The position numbers and the translations under genes are program-made. The notes under the pieces were generated by a model. The model did not search any database, was not told where the DNA came from, and worked only from the letters and a program-made list of their open reading frames with translations. From NCBI GenBank assembly GCA_016293915.1, contig JAEDCY010000008.1:1-64000 (forward strand): 64,000 nucleotides of DNA, written 5' to 3'. Of the stretch, positions 26,915 to 36,506 are shown piece by piece (position 1 is the first letter of the stretch; each line of letters starts with the position of its first letter). The DNA is from Treponema sp. (lineage in GTDB: Bacteria; Spirochaetota; Spirochaetia; Treponematales; Treponemataceae).

Positions 26915-28108
26915 GTGAAAATAAATCTGAAGTTTCTGCTGGATTCTTTTACCAGATTTGGAAAGAAAAAGATTCTCATTATTTCAATAGTACTTGTTGC
27001 TTTAATAAGTATCTTGTTGTCATCAGCAATTTTTTTGTCTAAAAAATCGAAAAGAGGAGAAGCTGAAGAGTCGAAAAATCACAATGAAGAATTATCTTTT
27101 GATATAGATTTATATAATCCTGCTTTAGATGATGCAACGTGGGTTGAATCAGTTTTTGCAAGAATTGAAGAAGAAAGAATTGCAGAAGAACTTCGAATAA
27201 TGGAAGAAAGTCTTGAAGAATATCAGATAGATGATGCGAGTGAACTTATAAAGGACGATGAGGAAGAATCTACAATGAATTCAGAATCAGAATCATCAGA
27301 AGTGTCAGAAATGTCTGATGAAACAAATGATTCACAGGCAGAAGAAACTCTGTCTGAAATAGAAAATTTTTTTAGTGAAGAAAAAGAAGAAGTTACAAAA
27401 ACTGGAAAAAATGATTTGCTGAGTTTTTATGAATTTGACAATGAAATCTTTACATCACAGGATTCAGAAGGTAATCATATTTTAGTTCATTCCATGAAAG
27501 AAAAAGTAAATAGATTTTTTTATGACGATGAATACAAACTTATAAAAAAAGAAGTATGGAATATACCTTCAGCATCTAAGGCAGCTTTAGAAAAAACGGA
27601 AACTTATAAATATTTTGAAAATTCAAAAGTTGTTTCTGAAAAGGAAATTACAGGGCCATATACGGTAGAAAATGTAAAATATAATAATGATGGAAAAACA
27701 CTTTCTGCTGAAAAATATGCAGTGTTTGAAGAAAAAGAACATATAACAGAAAAAAGACATTTTTCATATGATGATGATGGAAATCTTTTATCTGATGAAT
27801 TAAAAGAATACTTTTATAAAGCAGATGATTATAAAGATCTGGATTATTCTTTTACAAAAAAATATCTGTATTCATATAACGATGAAGGAATTCCGCCTGA
27901 TTTTAAATATTTTGAAAACGGTATTTTAAAAATGCATAATAAGTATTCAACAGAAAAAGGAAACTTTACAAGCCGAATATTTTTTGACGAAGGGCTTTCT
28001 GTAAAATCATATTATGAAAACAATATTCGTGTTCGCGATGTTTATTACAGAAACAACAGTATTATAAGGGAGAAGGTTTATGAAGAACCTGAAAAATCAG
28101 AAGAATAA
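26915..28108 (+). CDS. Membrane-anchored protein with acidic linker and C-terminal repeats, 397 aa
   Basis: The start is GTG at 26915, directly after the ftsY stop. An uncleaved membrane helix (about 20-43) is preceded by Lys/Arg, so the bulk should face the periplasm. Residues 70-160 are Glu/Ser-rich and probably disordered. The C-terminal half has repeating aromatic Y/F-D-D-G-N-type units (HFSYDDDGNLLSDELK, YLYSYNDEG) recalling YD or MORN-like repeats. I assign no function. It overlaps the lolC-like gene by 29 nt. Confidence 0.7.
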   Translation: MKINLKFLLDSFTRFGKKKILIISIVLVALISILLSSAIFLSKKSKRGEAEESKNHNEELSFDIDLYNPALDDATWVESVFARIEEERIAEELRIMEESLEEYQIDDASELIKDDEEESTMNSESESSEVSEMSDETNDSQAEETLSEIENFFSEEKEEVTKTGKNDLLSFYEFDNEIFTSQDSEGNHILVHSMKEKVNRFFYDDEYKLIKKEVWNIPSASKAALEKTETYKYFENSKVVSEKEITGPYTVENVKYNNDGKTLSAEKYAVFEEKEHITEKRHFSYDDDGNLLSDELKEYFYKADDYKDLDYSFTKKYLYSYNDEGIPPDFKYFENGILKMHNKYSTEKGNFTSRIFFDEGLSVKSYYENNIRVRDVYYRNNSIIREKVYEEPEKSEE

Positions 28109-29414
28109 TTTTTTTAATAGTCTCCGCTGGATTTCTGTTGTTTCCAGACGTTTTGCGCGAGTTGACCGAAAGGGGCGCTCTTCTGTCACTTCTGTGCTTG
28201 CAACTCTTGGAATTTGTTTTGGTGTTATGACGCTTACTGTTGTTATGAGTGTTATGAACGGTTTTCAGATGAGTTTTATTGATTCGATTCTCGAAGTTTC
28301 ATCTTATCATCTGAGGGTGATAAATGTGGCACCGGAGCAGGAGAATGCTCTGAAAGCGGCTTGTGAGACGGAAAAAAGGATCAGGGCCTGTGTGCCATTT
28401 TATGAGGCGCAGGCTCTTATGACCGGAGAAAAAGGCGGAGCTGTAGCTGTAAATGTTCGTGCTGCTGATGAATCAATTTATTATAAAGATGAAGGTTTTA
28501 AAAAAGAATTAAGAATGATTTCTGGTAGTTTTGATTTTTCAGAAACTGATTCAATCATACTTGGAAGTACACTTGCAAGAAATCTTGGAGTCCGCACCGG
28601 AGACACCGTAAACCTTCTGGTCATGAGTGGCGGAAGCGACGTAGACCTCTTTTCATCCGACCGTCTTTTTACAGTGCGCGGAATTTTTACAACCGGCTAT
28701 GCAGAGATAAACAGTGCCTGCGCATTTACAGGAACTGCTGCTGCAGAAAAATATTTTGGGGCTTCGGCAAAAAAAATCTGGGGAATCAAAATCAGAAATT
28801 ATGATAAAGAGTTGGGTGTTGTCGCAAGCCTTAAAAAACAACTGGGCTTGTCAGATTCATCAAAAACTCAAATACAGTCATGGCGAAGCTTTAACAAAAC
28901 CTTTTTTGGTGCCCTGCGAATCGAAAAAAACATGCTGCTGCTGCTTGTCGCTTTAATTTTCGTTGTTGTTGCAATAAATATTTATAACGGTATGAGACGA
29001 CTTGTATTTGAAAGGCGTACAGAAATAGCTGTGCTTTCAGCTCTTGGGGCTCGTAAAGGCGGAATAAAATCAATTTTTATTATGCGGGGGGTTATTATGG
29101 GAACAGTGGGGGCTCTCACAGGTGTTGTTCTTGGCATAATAATCAGTTTGAATACAGATGTTGTTTTTACTCTTGCAGCAAAGTTAATGTATGGAATTCA
29201 ATATCTTATAACAGCTCTTACAGATCGTCAGAATCTGCAGTATGTTCAAATTAATTCTTCCTATAATCTTTATGCAAGCATTCCTGCCCGATTGTTTCCG
29301 GGAGAAGTAACTGCAATAACTTTGTTCGGAGTTTTTTCTCCTTTAATTGCTTCCTGGGCAGCAAGCAGAAATGTTTTAAAATTGACAGTTTCGGAGGTAC
29401 TCCACAATGAGTAA
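28080..29414 (+). CDS. lolC: LolC/LolE-type ABC permease, 444 aa
   Basis: MacB/FtsX-type permease expected to release lipoproteins from the inner membrane. The first helix (about 38-60, SVLATLGICFGVMTLTVVMS) is followed by a large periplasmic domain, then three helices (about 277-300, 330-350, 405-425). MSVMNGFQMSF matches the LolC/E start region. It is encoded with a LolD-like ATPase and a second permease, in the order permease-ATPase-permease. The start overlaps the preceding gene. LolC and LolE cannot be told apart with certainty. Confidence 0.88.
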   Translation: MKNLKNQKNNFFNSLRWISVVSRRFARVDRKGRSSVTSVLATLGICFGVMTLTVVMSVMNGFQMSFIDSILEVSSYHLRVINVAPEQENALKAACETEKRIRACVPFYEAQALMTGEKGGAVAVNVRAADESIYYKDEGFKKELRMISGSFDFSETDSIILGSTLARNLGVRTGDTVNLLVMSGGSDVDLFSSDRLFTVRGIFTTGYAEINSACAFTGTAAAEKYFGASAKKIWGIKIRNYDKELGVVASLKKQLGLSDSSKTQIQSWRSFNKTFFGALRIEKNMLLLLVALIFVVVAINIYNGMRRLVFERRTEIAVLSALGARKGGIKSIFIMRGVIMGTVGALTGVVLGIIISLNTDVVFTLAAKLMYGIQYLITALTDRQNLQYVQINSSYNLYASIPARLFPGEVTAITLFGVFSPLIASWAASRNVLKLTVSEVLHNE

Positions 29415-30081
29415 AAATATCCTGACTATAAAAAATCTTGAAAAAGTTTACGTTACAGACAGCGAAAAACTTACCGTTCTCAAGGGATTGAATCTTAGTG
29501 TTGATGAAGGTTCTAAAATTGCTATTGTCGGTGAAAGTGGCAGCGGCAAGAGTACCCTTCTGAATATTATTGGTGGAATTGATAATGCTACAAGTGGAAG
29601 TGTTCAGGCCGGTGAGTGGGAAGTTACAAAACTAAACGAGGTAAAAATGTCTGAATACCGCTCGCACTTTCTGGGTTTGATTTTTCAGTTTCATTATCTT
29701 CTTAAAGATTTTACTGCCCTTGAAAACGTTTATATGCCGGCTTTGATAGCAGGCCTTTCAAAAAAAGAAGCAATTGAAAGAGCCGAAGCTCTCCTATGTG
29801 ATGTTGGTGTTTCGGAACGTATGAATCATTTGCCGTCTCAACTTTCTGGTGGTGAACGCCAGCGGGTTGCAGTAGCCCGTGCTTTAATTAATGATCCAAA
29901 TCTTATTCTTGCAGATGAACCTACTGGAAACCTTGACCCTGCAAACGCTCAGAAAATAGGTGAACTTCTTTTTTCTATGGCAGATAAATATAAAAAAACG
30001 CTTATTCTTGTAACTCATGATATGAAGCTTGCAGCTAATGGAGACAGTCAGTTCCGTATTGTGGAGGGCCACCTTAAATGA
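29407..30081 (+). CDS. lolD: Lipoprotein-releasing ABC ATPase LolD, 224 aa
   Basis: ABC ATPase with Walker A GESGSGKST (about 39-47), Q-loop FQFHYLLKDFTALEN, signature LSGGERQRVAVARAL and Walker B LILADEPTGNLDP. The PTGNLDP end and QFHYLL are typical of the LolD/MacB subfamily. GGAGG precedes the ATG, which lies within the end of the upstream permease; the downstream permease overlaps it by 4 nt. Confidence 0.95.
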   Translation: MSKNILTIKNLEKVYVTDSEKLTVLKGLNLSVDEGSKIAIVGESGSGKSTLLNIIGGIDNATSGSVQAGEWEVTKLNEVKMSEYRSHFLGLIFQFHYLLKDFTALENVYMPALIAGLSKKEAIERAEALLCDVGVSERMNHLPSQLSGGERQRVAVARALINDPNLILADEPTGNLDPANAQKIGELLFSMADKYKKTLILVTHDMKLAANGDSQFRIVEGHLK

Positions 30082-31394
30082 GACTTTCATATTCCTTAAA
30101 ATTTGCAAAGAGTCTCATTTTTCCAAAGTCCGAAAAAAAGTCTATTGCCCGTAAAAGTCTTTTTGGGGCGGTGCTTTGTATAGGGCTTAGTATTGTTCCT
30201 CTTGTTGTTGTTACCTCAGTTACTAATGGTATGATAGACGGAATGACAGAGCGCATTATAGGACTTTCTTCGTCTCACATTCAGGCCTTCGTAGCTCCAA
30301 ATATTTCAAAGGTTGGCACTGCAGAAAGCTTTATGGATTATGCAAAAAATCTGTTTTCCTGCAGGGGGGTGCTTGCTGCTTATCCCGAAGTAGAGATTTC
30401 GGCAATTGCAGTCGGAAAAAACGGAAGAAGTGGCGCTGAAATACGTGCCCTTGAAAAAGATATCTTTGTGCGAAATAAATCATTCGAAAAACTTTTTGAA
30501 GTTTGTGAAGGAAATATTTCTGATTTTGTAAAGCCTGATGAAAAGGAAAAACGCTCTCCGGTAGTTATTGGAAAGAAAATGGCAGAAGAGCTCGAACTTC
30601 ACAGCGGAGATCTTCTTAGAATAGTTACAACAAGGACTGTTGGAGAAAAAATAATTCCAAAGCTTACTTCTTTTAAAATTTCTGCAATAGTTTCTTCTGG
30701 TTATCAGGAGCTGGATCAGTTCTGGGTATTTATTCCAATCGAAGCTGCCTATTCAAATCTTTCAATGGAAAGTGCTGAATTCAATGTTATGATAGAAACA
30801 GCAGATGCCTTTTCTCCTGAACTTGTCGCAATTCAAAAAAGGGTGAGTGAATATTTTGGACGATATGCAAATGTTTATCGCTGGGACCAGATTCACACTG
30901 CAGAATTCGAAAATTTTTCATCTACAAAGGTAATGCTTGTTTTTGTAATGATGCTGATTGTTCTTGTTGCTACGGTAAATATTTCTTCTGCAATCGTAAT
31001 GCTTGTAATGGAGCGTCAGAAGGAAATTGCAATATTAAAGAGTATTGGTGCAAAACCTCAGGGAATCACTTTTGCCTTTTTACTGGCGGCTCTTTCTTGT
31101 GGAGGCTTTGGACTTTTAATCGGGCTTCCTGTGGGAATCCTTTTGACTCTTTTTTCAAATCAGATTGTTCATGGACTTGAGAGTCTTGTAAACTTTTTTG
31201 CAGTAATGGGTGAGGGCAGTCAGGTTCACCTTATGGATCCGGCTTATTATTTGAGTGAAATTCCTGTTGAAATTCCTGTAAAACAGATTATCCTTATAAT
31301 TATAGCAGTTTTATTGCTTTCGGTACTGGTTTCATATCTGCCTTCCCGAAAGGCTGGCCGTGAAAAACCTCTTGATATTTTGAGGAAGAATTAG
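30078..31394 (+). CDS. lolE: LolE/LolC-type ABC permease, 438 aa
   Basis: Second permease of the set. An N-terminal helix (about 28-52, FGAVLCIGLSIVPLVVVTS) is followed by SVTNGMIDGMTERI, a periplasmic domain, and three C-terminal helices beginning about residue 288 (VMLVFVMMLIVLVATVNISS). LKSIGAKPQGI is the conserved cytoplasmic loop of MacB-type permeases. GGAGGG lies upstream of the ATG. It ends the prfB-ftsY-lol operon. Confidence 0.88.
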   Translation: MRLSYSLKFAKSLIFPKSEKKSIARKSLFGAVLCIGLSIVPLVVVTSVTNGMIDGMTERIIGLSSSHIQAFVAPNISKVGTAESFMDYAKNLFSCRGVLAAYPEVEISAIAVGKNGRSGAEIRALEKDIFVRNKSFEKLFEVCEGNISDFVKPDEKEKRSPVVIGKKMAEELELHSGDLLRIVTTRTVGEKIIPKLTSFKISAIVSSGYQELDQFWVFIPIEAAYSNLSMESAEFNVMIETADAFSPELVAIQKRVSEYFGRYANVYRWDQIHTAEFENFSSTKVMLVFVMMLIVLVATVNISSAIVMLVMERQKEIAILKSIGAKPQGITFAFLLAALSCGGFGLLIGLPVGILLTLFSNQIVHGLESLVNFFAVMGEGSQVHLMDPAYYLSEIPVEIPVKQIILIIIAVLLLSVLVSYLPSRKAGREKPLDILRKN

Positions 31395-31417
31395 GATAAT
31401 CAGTGAACTTGTAATAA

Positions 31418-31523
31418 AGATGCTGAAACATAGGGAGCGCCCCTGCTATGCAGGGGAAAAATAGTCCAGTGGACAATTTTTAGCGAGTCTCCGAGTAGCT
31501 GTGCTGCGAAGGTTCAGCAGGAC
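31418..31523 (+). repeat. Three-hairpin structured repeat, copy A
   Basis: Closing stem TGCTGAA (31421-31427) with TTCAGCA (31513-31519). Inside are a 7-bp hairpin with loop TAT (31440-31456), a hairpin of about 10 bp (31457-31481) and a 5-bp hairpin (31495-31507). Conserved segments are ACATAGGGAGCG and TAGCGAGTCTCCGAG. Copies B (57707-57810) and C (58422-58526) have the same framework with different but still paired stems. Confidence 0.8.
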
Positions 31524-31525
31524 AT

Positions 31526-31551
31526 GTCACCCTGAACTTGTTTCAGGGTCT
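31526..31551. repeat. Short hairpin repeat before mcsA
   Basis: Arms CCCTGAA (31530-31536) and TTCAGGG (31542-31548) with loop CTTGT, the same loop as the other short repeats but a different stem. It ends about 15 nt before the mcsA start. Confidence 0.7.
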
Positions 31552-31566
31552 CAACGTGGGTTGTCG

Positions 31567-31881
31567 ATGAAGTGTTGTTCAGTGTGCGGATGCACCTTTG
31601 ACCAGATAGCAAAGTCTCAGAAAATCGGTTGTGCAGAGTGTTATTACACCTTTGCCGAGGAATTCCGTGCAACTCTTGAAGGTTATGGAATTACCGGCTC
31701 ATACAAAGGTTCCCTTCCAAAGCGCCTTAAAGGTTACCGTTCAACTCTTGTAGACCGGATGACCATGCAGATAAAACTGGAAGAAGCGGTTGCAGCAGAG
31801 GATTACGAAAAAGCAGCACTTTATAGGGACTATCTTAAGGTTTTGAATCATGGCACGGAAACAAAAGACGGAGAGCAATAG
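31567..31881 (+). CDS. mcsA: McsA-like zinc/UVR protein, activator of McsB, 104 aa
   Basis: Treble-clef-type cysteines (CCSVCGCTF, then GCAECYYTF) and a C-terminal UVR motif (KLEEAVAAEDYEKAALYRD). In Gram-positives McsA partners the arginine kinase McsB. The ATG at 31567 starts MKCCSVCG, the natural domain start; sequence upstream is repeat DNA, and a TTG at 31561 would add two residues. No good ribosome binding site is seen. It overlaps mcsB by 32 nt. Confidence 0.85.
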   Translation: MKCCSVCGCTFDQIAKSQKIGCAECYYTFAEEFRATLEGYGITGSYKGSLPKRLKGYRSTLVDRMTMQIKLEEAVAAEDYEKAALYRDYLKVLNHGTETKDGEQ

Positions 31882-32953
31882 CACAAGTGGTGGAATCAGC
31901 GCGTGGTTTGCAGAACGTGGAAATAATGATGATGTAGTCATTTCAACCCGAGCCAGACTAGTGCGGAATCTCGCAGATTTTCCTTTTTCCTCAAAAATGA
32001 CTGCTGACGACAGGGAGCGCGTTCAGGCCCTCGCTTATGATGCCTTTTCCGGCGAGGAGGGATGGCATTTTATTGATATGAGCCAGGTTTCTCTTCCAGG
32101 AAAGCAGATTCTGATAGACAAAAACATCATAAATGATGATTGTACGGCTGTTGTAATCAATTATGGTGATGAAAGCACATCCTGCCTTGTTAATGAAAAC
32201 GACCATATTAAGATTGCAGCCTTTATTTCTGGGCTGGATTGCGAAAAAGTGATGGAAAAAGTCTATAAAGTAGACGAATTCCTTCAAAAAAAACTGCAGT
32301 TTGCGGCAAATATTGATTTCGGGTACCTTACTTCCTATATAAAAGACTGTGGAACCGGCTTAAAGTTCTCAGCTCGTCTTTTTATTCCTTCAATTGTACT
32401 TTCCGGCCAGTTTGATTCGGTTGTTTCTATGGTTCGCGAAAAGAAACTTTCCATTAAACCTGTATTTAAAAGCGGGCAGATTGCTGATTTTTCGAATTGT
32501 TTATTTGATATCACTACTACAAGCTCTGCAGAAGGCACGGAACTGGACCAGATGGCTGTAATTCATTCAGTTGTAAGCGTAATTTTAAAAACAGAACGCA
32601 AGATTCGCTCGAATTTTGCCGATAATAATCCTACAGTAGTCTTGAATTTTTTCAAACAGAGTTATGCGCGGGCTATGTACTCGCTGCTGCTTTCTTATGA
32701 GGAGGCTGTAAGCATAATCTCTGCGGTAAAATGGGGACTTCAGCTGGGGCTCATTAAAGGTATTTCAGAAAACGAACTGAACGGGCTTTATTACCGCGTA
32801 AAGGACGGGCATCTTAAATATCTTTGTGACAATTTTGCCTTTACTTTTGAAAAAGACGTAAAAGCCAGCGAAAATCTTCAGATAAAAAGACTCAGAACTA
32901 TTGTAATACAACAGGCCTTTGAGGGAATTGTTAATGAGAAACCTGTCTCCTAG
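31850..32953 (+). CDS. mcsB: Protein-arginine kinase McsB, 367 aa
   Basis: ATP:guanido phosphotransferase family enzyme that marks proteins with phosphoarginine for ClpC. Typical motifs are VVISTRARLVRNL (about residues 29-41), LVNENDHIKIAAF and CGTGLKFSARLF. The position between mcsA and clpC is the classical one. Some loops differ from Bacillus McsB (for example STSCLVNENDH), so substrate handling may differ. It overlaps mcsA and clpC. Confidence 0.9.
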   Translation: MARKQKTESNSTSGGISAWFAERGNNDDVVISTRARLVRNLADFPFSSKMTADDRERVQALAYDAFSGEEGWHFIDMSQVSLPGKQILIDKNIINDDCTAVVINYGDESTSCLVNENDHIKIAAFISGLDCEKVMEKVYKVDEFLQKKLQFAANIDFGYLTSYIKDCGTGLKFSARLFIPSIVLSGQFDSVVSMVREKKLSIKPVFKSGQIADFSNCLFDITTTSSAEGTELDQMAVIHSVVSVILKTERKIRSNFADNNPTVVLNFFKQSYARAMYSLLLSYEEAVSIISAVKWGLQLGLIKGISENELNGLYYRVKDGHLKYLCDNFAFTFEKDVKASENLQIKRLRTIVIQQAFEGIVNEKPVS

Positions 32954-35549
32954 AGCAAAAAAAATCTTGATGGTATTGGCACAGGATGAAGCCAGAAAAA
33001 TCGGAAGTACCCAGCTTTTACCAGAGCATGTGCTTCTTGCAATATTAAAATCAAAGGATGGACTTGGATATTCTGCAATCTCAGAACTTGGACTTGATGC
33101 AGATAAGCTTTTACAGGCGGTAGAAACTTATTTCCGCGATGACATAAGTTCTCCGACACTCGACTCAATTCCAAAGAGCCGTCGTTATCAGTTTATGATT
33201 GATATTGCTGATATTGAATCTTCAGCTTTACATAATAATTATATTGGAACAGAGCATCTGCTTCTGGCTGCTGTACGCGATGAGGGAAGTGTAGCTGCAA
33301 AGTTTTTTACTGGTGAAGGTTACACAATAAATGATCTTCGTTTTACAGTTATGGAGCTTCAGTCAGATGTTGGTTCTTCTATCCGTCAGCAGAATGCCGA
33401 AAGTATTGTTGACTCTGTATTCCGAAGCCTTTTAAATGATGATGCAGGCGGCGGACTCTTTGGTGTTTTCGAAGAGAAAAAAGAAAAAAAACAGCCGGCT
33501 GATAAATCTACCAGCGGACAAAAGCAGTCTTTCCTTTCAGAATACAGCCGCGATCTTACAAAGCTGGCCCGCGAAAATAAAGATGACCCTGTAGTTGGCC
33601 GCGATAAAGAGATTCACCGCGTAATTCAGATTCTTTCCCGACGCACAAAAAATAACCCTGTTCTCACTGGTGAGCCTGGCGTTGGAAAAACTGCCATTGT
33701 AGAAGGCCTTGCCCAGCACATTGCCGCCGGTAAAGTTCCTGAAGGCCTTTTGAACAAACGCATTTTGTCTCTCGATCTTGCAGCCATTGTTGCAGGTACA
33801 AAATATCGCGGTGAGTTCGAAGAGCGCATGAAAAAAATGATGAAGGAGCTTCAGGAAAATAAAGACATCATTCTCTTTATTGATGAGCTTCATACAATTA
33901 TTGGTGCTGGTGGTCCGGAAGGAACAATGGACGCTTCTAACATCATGAAGCCGGCTCTTTCCCGTGGAGAAATCCAGATTATTGGTGCAACTACTACAAA
34001 AGAATATACCCGTCACATAGAAAAGGATCTGGCTCTTGAACGCCGCTTTCAGGTGGTTAAGGTTGAAGAGCCTGGCGACCAGGAAACAGAAGAGATTCTT
34101 AACGGAATAAAAACTAAATACGAAAACTATCACAAAGTTATTTATGATGATGCTGTAATTCCAGCAATTGTAAAACTCAGCCGCCGCTATATTCCGGAAA
34201 AAGTTTTGCCGGATAAGGCAATTGATATTCTTGATGAAGCTGGAGCTGCAAAAAAGATTCAGGAAGAAGCTCGCCCAACCGAGCTTGCAGAGCTTGAGCA
34301 GAATATCAGCCAGCTGATAGAAGAAAAAACTGCCCTGGTAAAAAATCAGGATTATGAAAGTGCAGCTTTAGTACGCGACAAGGTAATTGATCTTAAGCGC
34401 CGTCTTAACGTTTACAGCGACCTTTGGAAAAAAAGCGGAGCCAGTGGCACAAAGCGTGTAAGTGTTTCTGATATTGAACACATAATTTCTGAAATGACAG
34501 GAGTTCCTGTAGAGCGCCTTTCTTCTTCGGAAGCAGAAAGAATCGTTCATATGGAAGATGAGCTTCATAATACTGTAATCGGACAGAACTCCGCCGTAAG
34601 CGTAATAAGCGGCGCAATCCGTCGTGCACGGGCTGGTATTTCATCTCCAAAGCATCCTGTTGGAAGCTTCATTTTCTTAGGTCCTACAGGAGTTGGAAAA
34701 ACTCAGCTTGCAAAGGCTCTCGCAAAATATCTTTTTGGAAGCGAAGAATCCTTGATTCGAATTGATATGTCTGACTTTATGGAAAAGCATACTGCCAGCC
34801 GCTTAGTTGGAGCACCTCCAGGATACGTTGGTTACGAAGAGGGTGGAGTGCTTACAGAAAAAGTTCGCCGCCATCCTTACTCAGTTGTTCTGCTGGATGA
34901 AATAGAAAAGGCCCATCCTGATATTTTCAACCTCCTTTTGCAGCTGCTTGAAGAAGGTGAACTTTCTGATAACCTTGGCCACACTGTAAACTTCCGCAAC
35001 ACTGTCATCATTATGACAAGTAATGCCGGAGCTCGCCAGATTACAAATGAAGGTCGTGTTGGTTTTGGTACTCTCGATGGTGTTATGCCATACGAAGAAA
35101 TTAAAGCCGGTGCAATGAATGAGCTTAAAAAGCTTCTCAGCCCTGAGCTTATAAATCGAATCGACGATGTAATTGTTTTCGATGCGCTTTCTAAGATAGA
35201 GGTTTCTAAAATTCTGGACATTCAGCTTGCAGAACTCGGAGACCGTCTTGCAGAAAGAGGTCTTACAATCAGCCTTAAGCCAAAGGCTAAAGAATATCTT
35301 ATTGAAAACGGTTATAATCCTGCAATGGGAGCCCGCCCTATGAAACGCCTCCTCCGTAAAGAGATTGAAGATCCGCTTTCAATGGAACTTCTCTCGAATG
35401 CCGGAAAAGACTATAATACTGTAAGTATTGAATGTAATAATGGTAAAATCAAGGTAAAATTAGAAAAACTGGAGTGTAATAATAGTCATACAGAACTTGT
35501 TTCAACATCTGCCATAAAGATACAGAAGCAGATTCGAAATGACCAGTAA
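32934..35549 (+). CDS. clpC: ATP-dependent Clp protease ATPase ClpC, 871 aa
   Basis: Class I Clp/Hsp100 unfoldase. N-terminal Clp repeats (about 1-145), first AAA+ with GEPGVGKTA and LFIDELHTIIGAG, a UVR-like middle segment (NQDYESAALVRDKVIDLKRR), second AAA+ with GPTGVGKTQ and LLDEIEKAHPDIF. The ATG at 32934 has GAGGG 8 nt upstream; an upstream TTG at 32919 is not preferred. The last 20 or so codons are read through a degraded palindromic repeat (35485-35543), giving an atypical tail (SHTELVSTSAIK). Confidence 0.96.
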   Translation: MRNLSPRAKKILMVLAQDEARKIGSTQLLPEHVLLAILKSKDGLGYSAISELGLDADKLLQAVETYFRDDISSPTLDSIPKSRRYQFMIDIADIESSALHNNYIGTEHLLLAAVRDEGSVAAKFFTGEGYTINDLRFTVMELQSDVGSSIRQQNAESIVDSVFRSLLNDDAGGGLFGVFEEKKEKKQPADKSTSGQKQSFLSEYSRDLTKLARENKDDPVVGRDKEIHRVIQILSRRTKNNPVLTGEPGVGKTAIVEGLAQHIAAGKVPEGLLNKRILSLDLAAIVAGTKYRGEFEERMKKMMKELQENKDIILFIDELHTIIGAGGPEGTMDASNIMKPALSRGEIQIIGATTTKEYTRHIEKDLALERRFQVVKVEEPGDQETEEILNGIKTKYENYHKVIYDDAVIPAIVKLSRRYIPEKVLPDKAIDILDEAGAAKKIQEEARPTELAELEQNISQLIEEKTALVKNQDYESAALVRDKVIDLKRRLNVYSDLWKKSGASGTKRVSVSDIEHIISEMTGVPVERLSSSEAERIVHMEDELHNTVIGQNSAVSVISGAIRRARAGISSPKHPVGSFIFLGPTGVGKTQLAKALAKYLFGSEESLIRIDMSDFMEKHTASRLVGAPPGYVGYEEGGVLTEKVRRHPYSVVLLDEIEKAHPDIFNLLLQLLEEGELSDNLGHTVNFRNTVIIMTSNAGARQITNEGRVGFGTLDGVMPYEEIKAGAMNELKKLLSPELINRIDDVIVFDALSKIEVSKILDIQLAELGDRLAERGLTISLKPKAKEYLIENGYNPAMGARPMKRLLRKEIEDPLSMELLSNAGKDYNTVSIECNNGKIKVKLEKLECNNSHTELVSTSAIKIQKQIRNDQ
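35485..35543. repeat. Degraded paired hairpin repeat inside the clpC 3' end
   Basis: GTCATACAGAACTTGTTTCA and AGATTCGAAATGAC in the same order and spacing as the intergenic repeat pairs. The stems carry mismatches, and the whole unit is translated as the last codons of clpC. Confidence 0.6.
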
Positions 35550-35555
35550 TATATT

Positions 35556-36506
35556 ATGAAGAAGACATTTCTTTTTGTATCATTAATTTTTGTTTGCTTT
35601 AATCTGTTTGCGCAGTCTGAAAAGCTTCGTGTTGGAATTCTTAACGGTCCAACCTGTGTGCCGGCAGCTTATCTGATAGATAAAAATGCTGATTACACAT
35701 TTGAACAGTTTGCTGATCCCCAGGCTCTGCTTCCTAAAATGATAAAAAAAGAAATTGATATTGGTTTTATGCCGGTAAACGTTGCTGCAAAAGTTTATAA
35801 TACAGGAAATAAAGCCCTTATCTGCTGCGCAGTAACAGGATTGGGAAATATTAAGCTCATTACTACAGATTCTGATATAAAACGCTTTACAGATCTCAAA
35901 GATAAAACTGTATATGTGGCAGGTCAGGGTGCAACTCCTGAATATATGTTTCGTTTTTTGCTTGATGAAAATAAGTTAGACTGGTCTGAAGATGGTGATG
36001 TTGTACTTGATTTTTCTATTCCAACAGCACAGCTTGCAGCTCAAATGATTTCCGGAAAAATTCAGTATGCAGTTGTACCAGAGCCCTTTGCTACAATTGC
36101 TCAGATGAAATCAGAAAAAATTACTGCAGCTCTTGATTTTCAAAAAGAGTATATTGAAATTACTGGAGAAAAAAATATCTACCCGCTTTCTGTAATGGTT
36201 GTTCGTAAAGATTTTGCCAAAGAAAATAAAGAACTTTTAGATACTTTTCTTAATGAATATGAAAAAGCTGTTGAATGGACTGTTGCAAATCCTGTAGAAG
36301 CTGGAAATCTTTCTGAAACAAAAGGCTTAGGTTTAGCTGCTTCTGTAGTTTCAAAAGCAATTCCGGTTTCAAATTATACCTACATTCAGGCAAAAAAAGC
36401 GGTTTCGCAAATCGAAGCTTTGCTTAATATTTTTTTGAATTGCGATAAAATCTCAATTGGCGGTAAATTACCTGCTAAGGATTTTTATTATTCAAAGAAT
36501 GACTAG
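35556..36506 (+). CDS. ABC transporter substrate-binding protein (NMT1/SsuA-like), 316 aa
   Basis: Signal peptide (about 1-20, LIFVCFNLFAQS), then a type 2 periplasmic-binding fold: LRVGILNGPTCVPAAYL, KKEIDIGFMPVNVAAKVY, DLKDKTVYVAGQGATPEYMF, YAVVPEPFATIAQ. Family members bind sulfonates, nitrate, thiamine precursors or related small molecules; the ligand cannot be read here. It lies 6 nt after clpC and overlaps the permease gene downstream. Confidence 0.87.
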   Translation: MKKTFLFVSLIFVCFNLFAQSEKLRVGILNGPTCVPAAYLIDKNADYTFEQFADPQALLPKMIKKEIDIGFMPVNVAAKVYNTGNKALICCAVTGLGNIKLITTDSDIKRFTDLKDKTVYVAGQGATPEYMFRFLLDENKLDWSEDGDVVLDFSIPTAQLAAQMISGKIQYAVVPEPFATIAQMKSEKITAALDFQKEYIEITGEKNIYPLSVMVVRKDFAKENKELLDTFLNEYEKAVEWTVANPVEAGNLSETKGLGLAASVVSKAIPVSNYTYIQAKKAVSQIEALLNIFLNCDKISIGGKLPAKDFYYSKND

